A stretch of DNA of 64,000 bases. Origin: Heterocephalus glaber. Lineage: Eukaryota; Chordata; Mammalia; Rodentia; Bathyergidae. The position numbers and the translations under genes are program-made. Below, in pieces: positions 33,523 to 43,498 of the stretch. The stretch spans positions 13,399,567 to 13,463,566 of the forward strand of contig NW_004624782.1 of NCBI RefSeq assembly GCF_000247695.1, written 5' to 3'. How positions within the stretch are numbered: the stretch's first letter is position 1; the number at the start of each line of letters is the position of its first letter. A model generated the notes under the pieces. It had not been told where the DNA came from and did not search any database. It saw nothing but the letters and a program-made list of their open reading frames with translations.

Positions 33523-33892
33523 AACAAACAACAACAAAAAAGAATAGACTTAGAAGGAGGAGATGATGGATTTTTAAAAACACATTTTATTGTAAAATAT
33601 TATACAAATAGAGAAAAAGAAATGTGCTTTGCAACAATAATAAAGCTGTTTTTTACTTATTCACTTTGAGTTGTCTGCCATCTAGAACCTAAGAAAGAGG
33701 CCTAGGGTTATATAAATTAAACCCAACCCAAACTATTAAGCACAAGGGAAAACTGTAAGGACACAGGAACCCAGAGACAGGAATATAACTGGCATCAGGA
33801 GGGACGGGAGATGGGGCTGTGGACACTATCACCTCTTCTCCCCGCCCCTGTCTCCCACGAAATGGAGAGGGGCCGCTGACATCTCCCAACTT

Positions 33893-34497
33893 TCTTTTTC
33901 CAGTACTGGGGGTTGAACCTGGATCCTTTACACTGAGATCCATCCCCAACCTTTTTATTTTCAATTTTTAAATTTTGAGACAGTGTCTTAGTTACTTGCT
34001 TGTCGCCGGGACACAATGCCTGACACCCACAAATCTAAGGAGAAAAGGTTTATTCAGCTCACAGTTTGCAGGCTTCGGTCCATGGCTGGCTGGCTCCAAG
34101 GCAGGGCAACATGGCAGAGGGAAACAGCTTATGGCAGGGCAGCGGGAAGCAGAGAGAGGGATCAAGGGAGGAAGAGGGAGAGAGAGAGAGAGACCCTTCC
34201 AGGCCACGCCCCCAGTGATGCCTCCTCAGGCCAGGCTCCCCTCCCAAATCACATTTAGCTATAAATTCATCAGCAGACTCATCCACTCATGAGAACCACT
34301 CCCCCACAATCCAGTCACCTCCCCAAACCCCACCTATGAGCACCCGAGGCTCTGAGAGGCCATCTAGATATAAACATAACAGACAGGGTCTCTCTAAGTC
34401 ACTGAGCTGCCCAGACTGGGCTCACACCTGTGATTCCCCTGGCTCAGCCTCCCAGAGTGGCTGCCATGGCAAGCACATACCACCACACTTGGCTTCA
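33893..34497 (-). repeat. B1-dID SINE split by a solo LTR
   Basis: The dID part and first B1 bases lie at 33893-33983; the B1 part resumes at 34387-34497 (GGGTCTCTCTAAGTCACTGA to CACCACACTTGGCT). Confidence 0.85.
33984..34381 (-). mobile_element. Solo LTR of ERVL-MaLR type, 398 bp
   Basis: On the minus strand it starts TGTTATGTTTATATCTAGAT, the typical MaLR opening, and ends in CA. A 5-bp target duplication GACAG flanks it (33979-33983 and 34382-34386). An AATAAA lies near its 3' end (about plus 34051). No internal viral genes remain, so it is the product of LTR-LTR recombination or a deleted element. A GA-rich run lies inside at about 34164-34192. Confidence 0.88.
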
Positions 34498-34841
34498 ACT
34501 TTTACAGGGAACAGATTCAGTGACCCAGGGGGTCATTCCATCTCAGTCCCAAGTCCCCAAGAGAAATAGTCACTCATCCATCATGGACGAGAAGTTCAAC
34601 CCAGCAAGTCACAGCTGGGTGTGGAGTTCCACACTGTCACTGCCGCCTTCCAAAGAGACAGTTTCTCAACAAGAGACGCTCATTGGTCACCTAACAGTAC
34701 AGAAGCTGTCAGACTCCCAAAGATCAGATTAGACCAGGGGTTCTCAGCCTTGGCCGTGCCCTGGCATCACTCAGAATACCTTCAACAAGCCTGAACCCTG
34801 GATTTCGACCAAGAGATTTACCACTTTAACCTTTTATTCCT

Positions 34842-35029
34842 GCAATACTGGGGACTGAACACAAGCCCTCACATACCCCAGGCAAGCACGCCACCGCTGA
34901 GCCCCCATCCCTTTTTATTTTGCGACAGAGTCATCCTAAATTACCTAGGCTGGCCTTGAACTCAAAATCCTCCTGCCTCAGCCTCCCTAGCAGCTGAGAT
35001 TACAAGTGGGTCTCACCGTGCCCAGTTCA
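34842..35029 (-). repeat. B1-dID SINE
   Basis: dID part with CCCCAGGCAAGCACGCCACC; B1 part to TCTCACCGTGCCCAG. Confidence 0.88.
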
Positions 35030-35165
35030 TTTTAACCATTTTACATGCGTAGTTTAGCAGCATAGGTACATTTACAGTGTGGGGCATCCAGCCACCCCCA
35101 CCCATCTCCAGGATGGTTTCCATCTTCCCAAACTGAAGCCTGCAGCCATTAAACATTAACCCCTG

Positions 35166-35250
35166 GGCTGGGGCTGCAGCTGGGTGGAGGAGAGTGTGCT
35201 TACACGGCCAGGGTCCTGGGTTCCATCCTGTGCCCCAAAACCAAAACAAA
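35166..35250 (+). repeat. Old ID-type SINE
   Basis: GGCTGGGGCTGCAGCTGGGT to CCTGTGCCCCAAAACC, diverged. Confidence 0.7.
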
Positions 35251-35454
35251 AAGCCAGTGACTCCCCATCTCCCTTTCCTCCTGCCCCCGGAAACCACCAC
35301 TTTCCTTCCGTCCAAGAAGGTAGCTGTTCAGGCAGTCACAGACCTGGGCTCCGGGGCCTTTTGCATCTGGCCCACCTTCCCCAGCTTCTGTTTCCAAGGC
35401 TCACGAATGCTGTAGTGGGTATTCGGATTCCCCCTTCTGAGAGCTGAATGATAC

Positions 35455-35835
35455 CAGGCTCACAGCACAGTGCAGGTGTCCATTCATCTGCCCGTGGACA
35501 CCTGGACACCTTTTAGGCTGTTTTGAATAATGCTGCAGTGAGCATGAGTGTAAAATAACTGCTCGGTATGTTTTCAAGCATTGGGGATTGAACCCAGGTC
35601 CTTTGTACTGAGTCATATTCCCAGCTCTTTCTTTTTTATTTTGAGACAGAGTCTCGCTAAGTTACTAAATTCCCTGGGCTGGGTTCAGACTTGGGATCCT
35701 CCTGCCTCAGCTTCCCATACTGCTGGGATTATAAACATACACCCTTGATTTCTGTCCATTTGGGTATATATGCAGAAACAGAGTGGCTGAATCATATGAT
35801 AATTCCTGTTTGATTTTTTAAAGAACCAGTTAAAA
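35455..35835 (-). repeat. L1 ORF2-end fragment with B1-dID insertion
   Basis: TTGAATAATGCTGCAGTGAG and, past the SINE, ATTTGGGTATATATGCAGAA and GGCTGAATCATATGATAATT are antisense L1. The SINE occupies 35577-35746. Confidence 0.85.
35577..35746 (-). repeat. B1-dID SINE nested in L1
   Basis: GCATTGGGGATTGAACCCAG through GAGACAGAGTCTCGCTAAGT to ATACACCC. Confidence 0.87.
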
Positions 35836-35976
35836 TATTTAAACTTTTTTTAAAAATAAAAGGCAATGAAAAACAAGAATCAAAACAGCCAATGTGATTT
35901 TTTAGTAGCATAAAAATTACATCTGAACTTTCTAGTTTTCAGTGTTTACTCTTTTTAGATACCATATTCGCTTTTT

Positions 35977-36148
35977 TGTTTGTTTGTTTGTTTGTTTGTT
36001 TGAGACAAGGTCTAGCTATCTCGCTATGTAGTTCAAGCTGGTCTTGAATTCACCATGTAGCCCAGTCTGGCCTCAAACTCACAGTGATCCCCCTGCTTCA
36101 GCCTCCCACATGCTGGGATTACAGGGTGTGCCACCATGGCTGGCTACT
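35977..36148 (-). repeat. B1 SINE with TTTG tail and internal duplication
   Basis: (TTTG)n at 35977-36000, then GAGACAAGGTCTAGCTATCT to ACCATGGCTGGCT; both duplicated right-part blocks are present. Confidence 0.88.
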
Positions 36149-36164
36149 CTTTGCCTTTTTTTGT

Positions 36165-36257
36165 TTTGGTTTCGTTTTTTTTGGTACCAGGGATCGAACT
36201 CAGGACCTTATGCTTTCGAAGCAGGAGGCAGAACCACTGAGCTAAATCCCCAGCCCG
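36165..36257 (-). repeat. ID-type SINE
   Basis: TTTTTTGGTACCAGGGATCG to CTAAATCCCCAGCCC; CTTTGCCTTTTTT and GCCTTTTTTCTTTT flank it. Confidence 0.9.
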
Positions 36258-36344
36258 CCTTTTTTCTTTTAAAGGAGAGATTAAAAGAATAAACCTAATG
36301 TTCTTATTAGAATTTTTTTTTAACTTAAGATTTTTTTTTTTTTT

Positions 36345-36470
36345 TTTGGTTTTGGTTTTTTGAGACAAAGTCTTGATTTGTAGCTCAGGCTGGCCTCAAA
36401 CTTGTGCTGATCCTTCTGCCTCAGCTTCCTGAGTGCTGGGATTATAGGCGTGTGCCACCATGCCAGGCTT
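36345..36470 (-). repeat. B1 SINE
   Basis: TTTTTTGAGACAAAGTCTTG to GTGCCACCATGCCAGGCT. Confidence 0.87.
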
Positions 36471-36540
36471 ATTAGGTTTTTTAAAAAATAAAATCATTTT
36501 TTGCTTATAGTAAAATTACACATAAAGATTAAACTTACCA

Positions 36541-36620
36541 GGGCCGGGGATTTAGCTCAGTGGTTCTGGCGCCTGCCTCAAAAGCGCAAGGTCCCAAGTT
36601 CGATCCCCGGTACCCAAAAA
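36541..36620 (+). repeat. ID-type SINE, near-consensus
   Basis: Target duplication AGATTAAACTTACCA on both sides; starts GGGCCGGGGATTTAGCTCAG and ends CCCCGGTACC. Confidence 0.95.
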
Positions 36621-36650
36621 AAAAAAAAAAGATTAAACTTACCATCGTAG

Positions 36651-36737
36651 GGGCCAGGGATTTAGCTCAGTGGTTCCGTCCTCTGCCTCGAAGGTGCAAG
36701 GTCCTGAGTTTGATCCCTAGTACCAAAAGAAAACAAA
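36651..36737 (+). repeat. ID-type SINE in the duplicated target of its neighbour
   Basis: Inserted after AAACTTACCATCGTAG, with AAACTTACCATCATAA after it. It used the same short sequence that the neighbouring insertion had duplicated. Confidence 0.93.
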
Positions 36738-36805
36738 AAAGAATTATTAAAAAAAACACAAAAAACTTACCATCATAACCATTTTCAAGACCACAGTACA
36801 CTTCA

Positions 36806-36950
36806 AGCCGGGTGTGATGACTCATGTCAGTAATCCCAGCACTAGGGAGGCTGAGGCAAGAGGATCCCAGGAGTTCAAGGCCACCCTGGGCTACACAGTG
36901 AGTTCAAGGCCAGCCTGAGCTACATAGTGAGACTTTGTCTAAAAAAAAAC
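36806..36950 (+). repeat. B1 SINE with internal duplication
   Basis: GCCGGGTGTGATGACTCATG to GAGACTTTGTCTAAAA with the doubled AGTTCAAGGCCA block. Confidence 0.88.
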
Positions 36951-36999
36951 AAAAACAAACCAAACCCTACAGTACACGTTAGTACTATTCAATTCAGAT

Positions 37000-38230
37000 T
37001 TGCAATCTCATCAAATTCTAACCTCTTCAGGTTTCTGCAGGGGGCAGAGGCTGAGTGCTGGGGCTCCCCAGGTTCCCCGGCTCCGGGCTACTCCCCAGGC
37101 CTCAGTCTGGCCTCTCCCTCCGAACCCCAGGCCAGTCAGACTGAAGCAGGCTGGTCCTGTGACAGCTTTGTGAGACAATAACACCAACAGATTTCTGCAA
37201 CCGGTTCCATTAAGCGGCTGTCACTTTGCAGACACATGGACAGACAGGAGTACCAGTGAAGAGCTGTGCGCAGCGAGCTCACCAGCGCAGGTATTTATAT
37301 CTGTCCCACCCTTGGTTTCACCCCTCCTGCCGCGCACACAGATACACACACACAGACCCGTGGATTGTGACTTGGGCGTGTCACTTCCCATTTGTAGACC
37401 ATGCTTTCGTCATCGGCCGATGAGTTTGTCACACAAGACAACCTCCGGGAGGTTCCTGGACTCCAGGCTCCCCTGGGTCCCATCACTTTCTGCCCCAGGC
37501 GCCTCCACCTCTCAACACGGAGGAAGGTCTGGAGATGAGACCTGTGTTAATAAGACAGCTGGGCCACGGAGGGCGGGGGCAGAGGCCAGCACAGGTTTGT
37601 GGACGGGCAGAGGCCGCAGCCTGGTGGTCTCTGCAGCCCCTTCCCCTCCTCAGGATGAACGTTTGGCGGGGTGAGGCCGAGTTCGGCAGGCGCTGCCCAT
37701 CCCGGGCCCCACCTCACACAGGAAACTTCTCCCCGCCGCCGCAGTGACCACATCCCCCGTCACCTAGGAAACATTGTGGGGCAGGAGAGTTGGGGCGCAG
37801 TTGCCCCGCAACAGGTGTGGCCTCCCTTCCGCCCTCATCTGAAGCGGCGTGCACCCCCCGGTATGCACAGGGACCGTGGCCCTGAGGAGGGACAGGAGCC
37901 CGGCCGCCCGAGGTGAGTGGGGTGCAGGAGGCCCCTGCGGACGGACCGAGGGGCACCCCGGAGGCATTTGCTCAGTCCCCCCGCCCAGCCCCGCTTCCTC
38001 TCCAAGCCGGAGCAGGGCCTGGAGGGGCCCTTAGGGGCGTCAGTCTTCTCCAGGGATGGGGGGTGCTGTCCCCTAAGGGGCTGGGAAGCCGCAGGAGGCC
38101 CTGCCTGCCCTCTGGCCTCCCCTTGCTTGCTCTCATCCTCTCTGAGTCCCCTTTGCTCTGTGTCTGTCTCTCTTTCTCCAGGGGCTCGAACCCAGTGCCT
38201 GTGCCCTGAGCTGCACCCTAGGCCTCTTTG
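37000..38230. other. Unique GC-rich DNA upstream of C16orf54, likely holding its non-coding first exon
   Basis: No intact SINE occurs for over 1 kb. Human C16orf54 has a non-coding first exon upstream of its coding exon, so the promoter should lie here, but I cannot fix an exon. A degraded SINE fragment (GGGGCTCGAACCCAGTGCCT) lies at about 38180-38225. Confidence 0.4.
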
Positions 38231-38309
38231 TTTATTACTCCGAGAGAAGCTCCTGCTTCAGCCTCCCACGGTGCTGCGTTCCAGGCCGCGCCCGCTCACT
38301 TGTCCCCAG

Positions 38310-38858
38310 ATGCCCTCGCCCCCCGCGCAGCTCGGCAGCCCCGAGGAGGCAGCCTCGTGGCCGCCGCCGCCCTGCGGCCCCTGCATCCCCATCCTGCTGG
38401 GCCTGGCCGCCCTCGCCGCCCTCCTCATGCTGAGCACGGCCGCGCTGGCCGAGCGCCTGCTCCGCCGCGCCGCGCGCCCCGACCCCGGCCCCGGGTGCCG
38501 CGCGCCCGCCCTGGAGTGGCGACCGGGTGGGGAGCTGTGGATCGCGGCGGCGGGCTCGGCGCGCGAGCCCTCGGAGTGCTGGTTCGGCTGCGAGGAGCCG
38601 CTGCTGGCCGGCGCCCCGCCCTGGGATGGAGCGCCACCCCCCGGCAGGCCGAGCTGCGCCGGGCCCGACGCCGCCGCGAGGCCCGGGAGCCCCGAGCCCG
38701 ACTGGGGCCTCCAGCCCCGGGTCACCCGGGAGCAGCTCTCCGCCTTCTGGAGGCGGGAAGCCCGGCCCAGCGGGGCTCCCGAACCGCCCTGGCGGACTCC
38801 CTGGCCCGGGCCTGCAGCGCCGCTCTCGCCGGGCCGGGGGCCGAGGCTCGCAGCCTGA
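38310..38858 (+). CDS. C16orf54: C16orf54 homologue, single-pass membrane protein, 182 aa
   Basis: The function of this small protein, expressed mainly in leukocytes in human, is not established. A hydrophobic segment at residues about 25-47 (PCIPILLGLAALAALLMLST) is one membrane span, followed by the conserved AERLLRRA and LEWRPGGELWI. The second conserved block is EPDWGLQPRVTREQLSAFWR at 129-148. The start was chosen because it aligns with the human start and directly follows TGTCCCCAG, a good splice acceptor; the open frame continues upstream but through SINE-derived sequence. From memory the human protein is about 224 residues, with about 70 more between the two conserved blocks and an end soon after the AFW motif. 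Here the middle is short and about 30 Pro/Gly/Arg-rich residues follow the motif, so a frameshift or a real lineage change is possible. No early poly(A) signal is visible; AATAAA occurs in the tail of the ID copy at about 39198. Confidence 0.88.
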   Translation: MPSPPAQLGSPEEAASWPPPPCGPCIPILLGLAALAALLMLSTAALAERLLRRAARPDPGPGCRAPALEWRPGGELWIAAAGSAREPSECWFGCEEPLLAGAPPWDGAPPPGRPSCAGPDAAARPGSPEPDWGLQPRVTREQLSAFWRREARPSGAPEPPWRTPWPGPAAPLSPGRGPRLAA

Positions 38859-38951
38859 GCGACGGCGGACGCGGGAGCCCGACCCGACCCGGGGCCGAGC
38901 AGCCGCCGCCGGCCGGGACCGCGGGAAGACTTGTCCCTTCCGAGAGGGAAC

Positions 38952-38974
38952 GGGGGGGCGGGGGGGCGCGGGGG
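38952..38974 (+). other. G-quadruplex-prone tract in presumed C16orf54 3' UTR
   Basis: Two runs of seven G and one of five separated by one to three bases, 93 bases after the stop codon. Confidence 0.6.
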
Positions 38975-39120
38975 ACTGACCTCGGAAAGTCAGTATCACA
39001 AGCTGTAAACAGAAGGTAAAAACATGAAAATAATACAACACAGAAAAAGTTACTAAGTTTTAAGTAGACTTGTTGCCTGCTGGTGGAATTGACCGTAAAC
39101 TCTACTTTAAAAAAGTCTTT

Positions 39121-39205
39121 TGGGCCAGGGATTTAGCTCAGTAATTCCGGCGCCTGCCTCGCAGCGCAAGGACCTGAGTTCGATCCCCGGTACCAAAAAT
39201 AAATA
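39121..39205 (+). repeat. ID-type SINE
   Basis: Target duplication AAAAAGTCTTTT; its A-rich tail supplies several AATAAA words that could end the C16orf54 transcript. Confidence 0.93.
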
Positions 39206-39232
39206 AAAAAAATAAAATAAAAAAGTCTTTTT

Positions 39233-39306
39233 CGCTGCTGGGGGTGGAACCCAGGACCCAGAGCCGCTGGTGCCAGGCTAACGCTGTACTTCTGAGCCAC
39301 AACCCA
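39233..39306 (-). repeat. Old dID fragment
   Basis: GCTGCTGGGGGTGGAACCCAG to TCTGAGCCACAACCC. Confidence 0.65.
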
Positions 39307-39332
39307 CTCTGCTCTACCTCTATTAAAAGCCG

Positions 39333-39505
39333 AGGGCCGGGCGGAGTAACCTGGCCCAACTCCCAGCTAACTCAGAAGGCCGAGTCAGGAGGACGAAGTT
39401 CAGTCAGTCTGCAACAATGTAGCAAGACCCTTTCTCCTAATAAAAAGTAAAGGGCGGGGATGTAGCTGGGGACAGGGGGCCCCTGAGCGCAAGCCCCAGA
39501 GCTGG
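39333..39505 (+). repeat. B1-dID SINE, diverged
   Basis: GAGGGCCGGGCGGAGTAACC, TAGCAAGACCCTTTCTCC, then GGGCGGGGATGTAGCTGGGG. Confidence 0.75.
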
Positions 39506-39870
39506 GGAGTGGAGGGGGAGGGCGACGAGTCGGCAATCTGGGAAAGCGTCAGACGCTACACAGCCTTCTCCCGGAGACGGAGACGTGGGGCAAGAGGAGA
39601 GAGCCGGCCCGGCGCCTGGGCCCGGCCCTGCGCTTCCGCTCCGGAGGCGGACGGCTGGACCCTCCAGCCCCTCGGGTGCAGGAAGGAGCGAGCGAAGGAG
39701 CGGGCTCCGGGCAGAGGGCGGAGCAGCCCGCCAGCCTCCTCCCTCGCCGTCACCTTCCCCGAGCCAGGGCTGCGTGAGGAGCGGCCAGGCCCAGACCCAG
39801 GTTAGCGCTGTCTTTCCAGGGCAGGGGTCGGAGGATGTGGGCAGGGCTGGGGTAAAACGGACACAAGACT
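39506..39870. other. Orphan GC-rich stretch
   Basis: Dense in CpG (GGCGACGAGTCGG, GGCCCGGCGCC) with no known exon and no repeat. Could be a distant promoter or enhancer. Confidence 0.4.
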
Positions 39871-39879
39871 GATAGAGGG

Positions 39880-39958
39880 GGCCGGGGGCGCAGCTCAGCG
39901 GGGCAGCACCTGGCCGGCAAGCGCAAGGTCCTGAGCTCGATCCCCGGTACCAAACCAA
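39880..39958 (+). repeat. ID-type SINE
   Basis: GGGCCGGGGGCGCAGCTCAG to CGATCCCCGGTACC with a CCAA-repeat tail. A 17-bp tandem duplication follows at 39986-40018. Confidence 0.9.
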
Positions 39959-40255
39959 CCAACCAACAAGCAAACTGACAGGACGGAGGCACCAGGGCCC
40001 CAGAGGCACCAGGGCCCCGTCCCCCTCTGTCCCCCTCGGCTGGCAGGGCTGGGCCGCGAGGCTTCTCCCCACGGGAGCCAAGGGCCCCCAGGGCCTCGGA
40101 GCCAGACTGCCCCACCCACCACGTCCCCGAGACTTCAGGGAGGCTTCTCAGAGTCTGAGGCCTCATTCTCTCTCTGACCGATGAGAGAGCTGGCGGTCTG
40201 CTGGGACTTTTCTTCATGTAAGTTGGGGGGTGCTGTAAAATGAAAGATGGGGGAC

Positions 40256-40300
40256 AGACGGACGGACAGATGGGTGGGTGGGTGGATGGATGGGAGAGTG
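40256..40300. repeat. GGAC/GGTG/GGAT simple repeat
   Basis: Short tetranucleotide array. Confidence 0.85.
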
Positions 40301-40442
40301 GGTGTGCGGACGTGGAGCAGTGCATGTGATCCTGAAACACATGTCCCCAGAACCTGATCTAAAACAACGGGAGCCCAAGGGAAGGGTGATGAATGTGGGT
40401 GGACACTAGTTTTATCCTTTCTCTGTTTTAATACTTAAGGGT

Positions 40443-40615
40443 TTTTTGAAGAGGGGTCTCACTCTGTGACCCTGGCTGGCTTTGAACTCATGGTGAGCCT
40501 CCTGTCCCCACTTCCAGAGTCCTAGAATCACAAGACAGGCTCCACCTCTGGGGTCCTTCTCAGTTTTAGCCCCTCCACCGTCCCATGCCTGGGCTCGAAC
40601 CCAGGACCAGGCCTT
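40443..40615 (-). repeat. Old B1 and dID remnants
   Basis: TTTGAAGAGGGGTCTCACTC to CTAGAATCACAAG, then GGGCTCGAACCCAGGACCAG. From 40630 to 41440 nothing is recognised. Confidence 0.6.
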
Positions 40616-41447
40616 ACTAGACAGCTGCTCTGCCCGAGTGTCCCCTCAGCCTGTCCCTCTCATTCTAATTCTATCTCACTCCTTTCTCACCAGGAGTCCT
40701 TTTTTGTGTTTAGAATTTTAAACCTACTTACTGCGTGGTCCTTTACTAAGTAACCCTGATCCCTGGAGTTCTAGGGCTTGTCTTATTTTGTTTGTTTTGT
40801 TTTTTGTGTCCCAGGCTGGCCTCCAGGGCTGGTTACACAGGTACCACGTGCCTGGTGGGTCCCTTGCTCTGGCTCCTTCACAATACTGTCCCAGTGTGGC
40901 TGATCTGGGGCTGCGATTTCTGCTTCAGCAGGGCCTCAGCTCCGGAATCCACAGGGTCCTACGATCTAGACCTTAGCGTCTCAGAAGACCTGCTTAAGGC
41001 TTGTTCCCTGGGGCGATGCTACTGGGAGCTGGTGGAGCCCCTCAGTCCCCTCAGTCCCCAGCTCCTGATGATTCTGCTCCACCGCACCCTCCCGCCATGT
41101 TGCCGCCCCGGCCGCAGGCACAAAGCAAACCAGCCGAGCAGTCTGCGTGGAGCCACCGGTGACCGGTGACCATGTGTGGCGCACAAGCTGTAGGCCCAGC
41201 CCCCTCACGTGTGCCTGTGAGTCTGAGGCCTGTCCTGGCAATGCAGGGAGACCCGAGTCCTCAACTGAAAATAATAATGAATGATCATAAATCCTTTTCT
41301 TTACAAATTAACTCTCTCGGGTACTTTGCCCTGGTAACAGAGAGCTGCTTTCGAGAGATTATATATTTGCTTCAAAAAGGATGCTTCAGGGACATTACCA
41401 ACTCTGGACCACATTATTTGCTAATTGTATTTGGGCTAAGCCAGAGC

Positions 41448-41539
41448 AAGCTTTTTTTTTTTTTGGTACCGGAGATCGAACTCGGGTCCTTGTGCTTGCG
41501 CAGGAGGCGGCGAAACCGCTGGGCTAAATCCCCGGCCCT
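41448..41539 (-). repeat. ID-type SINE
   Basis: Target duplication AGAGCAAGCTTTT on both sides. Confidence 0.95.
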
Positions 41540-41849
41540 AGAGCAAGCTTTTGGTTCTGGGTTCTCAGGAGGGTCCTTTATTGTCAGCAGACCTCAGGAT
41601 AAGACCCACAAATCTTTTGGGCTTCTTGGGCTGGAAGTCAGATGCTGTCCCCCTTTAAGGTTCTGAGCGTTCTCAGGGGGGTCTCCGTTTTTAATTTCCG
41701 GGACAGGGTCTCGTTCCGATCTTCGGGTGGACCTAAGCCCAAGCCTCTGCTCTGGCAGCGCAGGCCTCGTCCCTCCCAGCACCTCTCCACCTCCTCTGTA
41801 AATGTGCCTTCCGGCCTCTTCTTACTTCTGTTTTGTTTTTCGGTGCTGG

Positions 41850-42278
41850 TGAGGTAGAAAGAGTTGCCAAACATAACTTGGAATGGATAATTACTGTAAA
41901 AAATTTGTTCATGAACTCTGTCAACTTGTCCCTGTTTGGAAACCCTGGGTGGGCCTTCCCTCTCTTGTGGGGCAGCCTGTTCCCGGAAAGATTAGAAACC
42001 AGCCTTGAGATTTGTTTATGTAAGCCCCCAACCTAGAAACCATGGAAAGTTGCCCAATGCCGCTTTGCCACATCCTTGCTACATTCTGTATGACTGCAAC
42101 TTAGGCTGCCCTGTAGCCTGTGAGCAAGGTATAAAAAGGAGAGACTGTCTTAGCTCGAGGTCTGTCTATAAGGACTCATTTTCTGAAGCTGGCCATGGCC
42201 TGGCAATAAACTTCTTTCTTATTTTACCCAACTCTCCTGTCTCTGGAAGATCATTTCAACTCTCGATTTGGTGCAACA
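41850..42278 (+). mobile_element. Solo LTR of class I (ERV1-like) type, 429 bp
   Basis: Starts TGAGG, ends AACA and is flanked by a 4-bp target duplication CTGG (41846-41849 and 42279-42282), as expected of gammaretrovirus-like elements. It holds a TATA box (TATAAAAA, 42130-42137) and a poly(A) signal AATAAA (42205-42210) in LTR spacing. It was inserted into a dID SINE head: GGTGCTGG before and CTGGAGGTTGAGCCCAG after rejoin into the SINE consensus. No viral genes remain. Confidence 0.88.
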
Positions 42279-42415
42279 CTGGAGGTTGAGCCCAGAACCT
42301 TTACACTGAGTTCATCCTTCGCCCCCTCCTTAGCTAAGTTGCAGAGGCTCAGCTTGAATGCTCCTGCCTCAGCCTCCTAGAGTGCTAGGATTACAGGTTC
42401 ATGCCACCATACCCA
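42279..42415 (-). repeat. B1-dID SINE (remainder after LTR insertion)
   Basis: CTGGAGGTTGAGCCCAGAAC through TAGCTAAGTTGCAGAGGC to CCACCATACCCAGCT; its first bases lie before the LTR at about 41835-41849. Confidence 0.82.
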
Positions 42416-42424
42416 GCTCCCCTT

Positions 42425-42720
42425 AACTTTTTTTTTTTGCTTAAATTCTTTTATTGGTACATTTTAGGTATATAGTACGTTTACATCTATCATTGGGTGC
42501 TTGTACCTACACATGATGGATCTTGGTTCTTATTTTTTCCCCATTCCCTGTGCGCCCTTCACCCCCTCCACCCTTCCCTATTTACAAAGACTTTGTTTCC
42601 ATTATTTCCTTTCTCATAATTTTTCCTTTCCCTTCTTTCCTTTCCCCTTCCCCTCCCACTTCCCCTACCCCTTTGGACCTTTTTTTCCTGTTTCATATTA
42701 TCAATTACTCATTTTAATCA
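42425..42720 (-). repeat. Probable L1 3' end, antisense
   Basis: A T-run, TCTTTTATTGGTACATTTTAGGTATATAG-like text and a long pyrimidine tract resemble the reversed 3' end of rodent L1. Weak call. Confidence 0.35.
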
Positions 42721-42884
42721 TTTAGTTCCCCTTTTAAAGATTGCATGCTTACTTTTATACAGCACTTGTAGATGTTTTGTGGTGGGGACATGCATGTCAG
42801 ATTGCTCCGTTTACAATATCACACACACATGCACACACAGATGCATGACTGTTTCTTCATACAGTTTCCGATTTCTCCCATCAT

Positions 42885-42990
42885 GTGCCGAGTCTGGTGG
42901 CACACACTTTCGGTCCCAGCCCCCAGGAAGCTGAGGCAGGAAGATCACTTGAGTCCAGGAGTTCAAGACCAGCCTAGGCAATATAGCTGA
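42885..42990 (+). repeat. B1/7SL-derived SINE
   Basis: GTCTGGTGGCACACACTTTC to TTCAAGACCAGCCTAGGCAA. Confidence 0.75.
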
Positions 42991-43089
42991 TTTTAGTCAA
43001 AGGACACTTGTAAACTCCCTGCAGGCGGCATTACCATTACATATTTTGATTCCCTTTTTGAAACTGTCTTTCCTCAGCCTCTGTGACTC

Positions 43090-43165
43090 AACACAAGCCT
43101 GGTTTCCTCCCTCCCTCCCCTCCTCCTCCCCCCTCTCTGTCTGTCTCTCTGTCTGTCTCTCTCTC
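43090..43165. repeat. Pyrimidine-rich and TCTG simple repeat
   Basis: CCTCC runs, then TCTGTCTGTC units. Confidence 0.85.
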
Positions 43166-43404
43166 CCTGCTGGCCTCCTCTTCAGGGGTCAGCTTTGGTG
43201 GCCTTCGCTCTCCTTCCCTCCATTCCTCCTAGGTGACCTCGCCTGTGACCTCAGTCCCTAGCCCACACCCCAGTGACCCCAAGTCTCTATGGTCTCATTC
43301 TTCTGAAGGAAACGCAGCACCATTTGTAAATGGGCTCACAGCCACTCAGAAGATAAGCTACATTTCCCAGAATTTTTTGTAACTAAGAATGGCCATCACT
43401 TTTT

Positions 43405-43498
43405 GTTGTTTTGTTGTTGTTTTGGTCCCGGAGATCAAACTCAGGACCTTGCTCTTGCGAGGCAGGTGTGGTGCCACTGAGCTAAATCCCCAGCCCTG
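43405..43498 (-). repeat. ID-type SINE
   Basis: TTTTGGTCCCGGAGATCAAA to CTAAATCCCCAGCCC, preceded by a GTTGTTTT tail. Confidence 0.9.

Noticed and set aside
36541..36620. tRNA-Ala-like sequence with A and B boxes
   Set aside because: It is an ID SINE with target duplication and A-tail; the cloverleaf is not kept and about 47 similar copies occur in the window.
37917..38309. N-terminal extension of the C16orf54 frame
   Set aside because: It passes through SINE-derived sequence and a likely splice acceptor just before the ATG at 38310, and the human protein has no such part.
39437..40081. 214-codon frame on the minus strand
   Set aside because: It runs through an ID SINE and GC-rich DNA without any protein motif.
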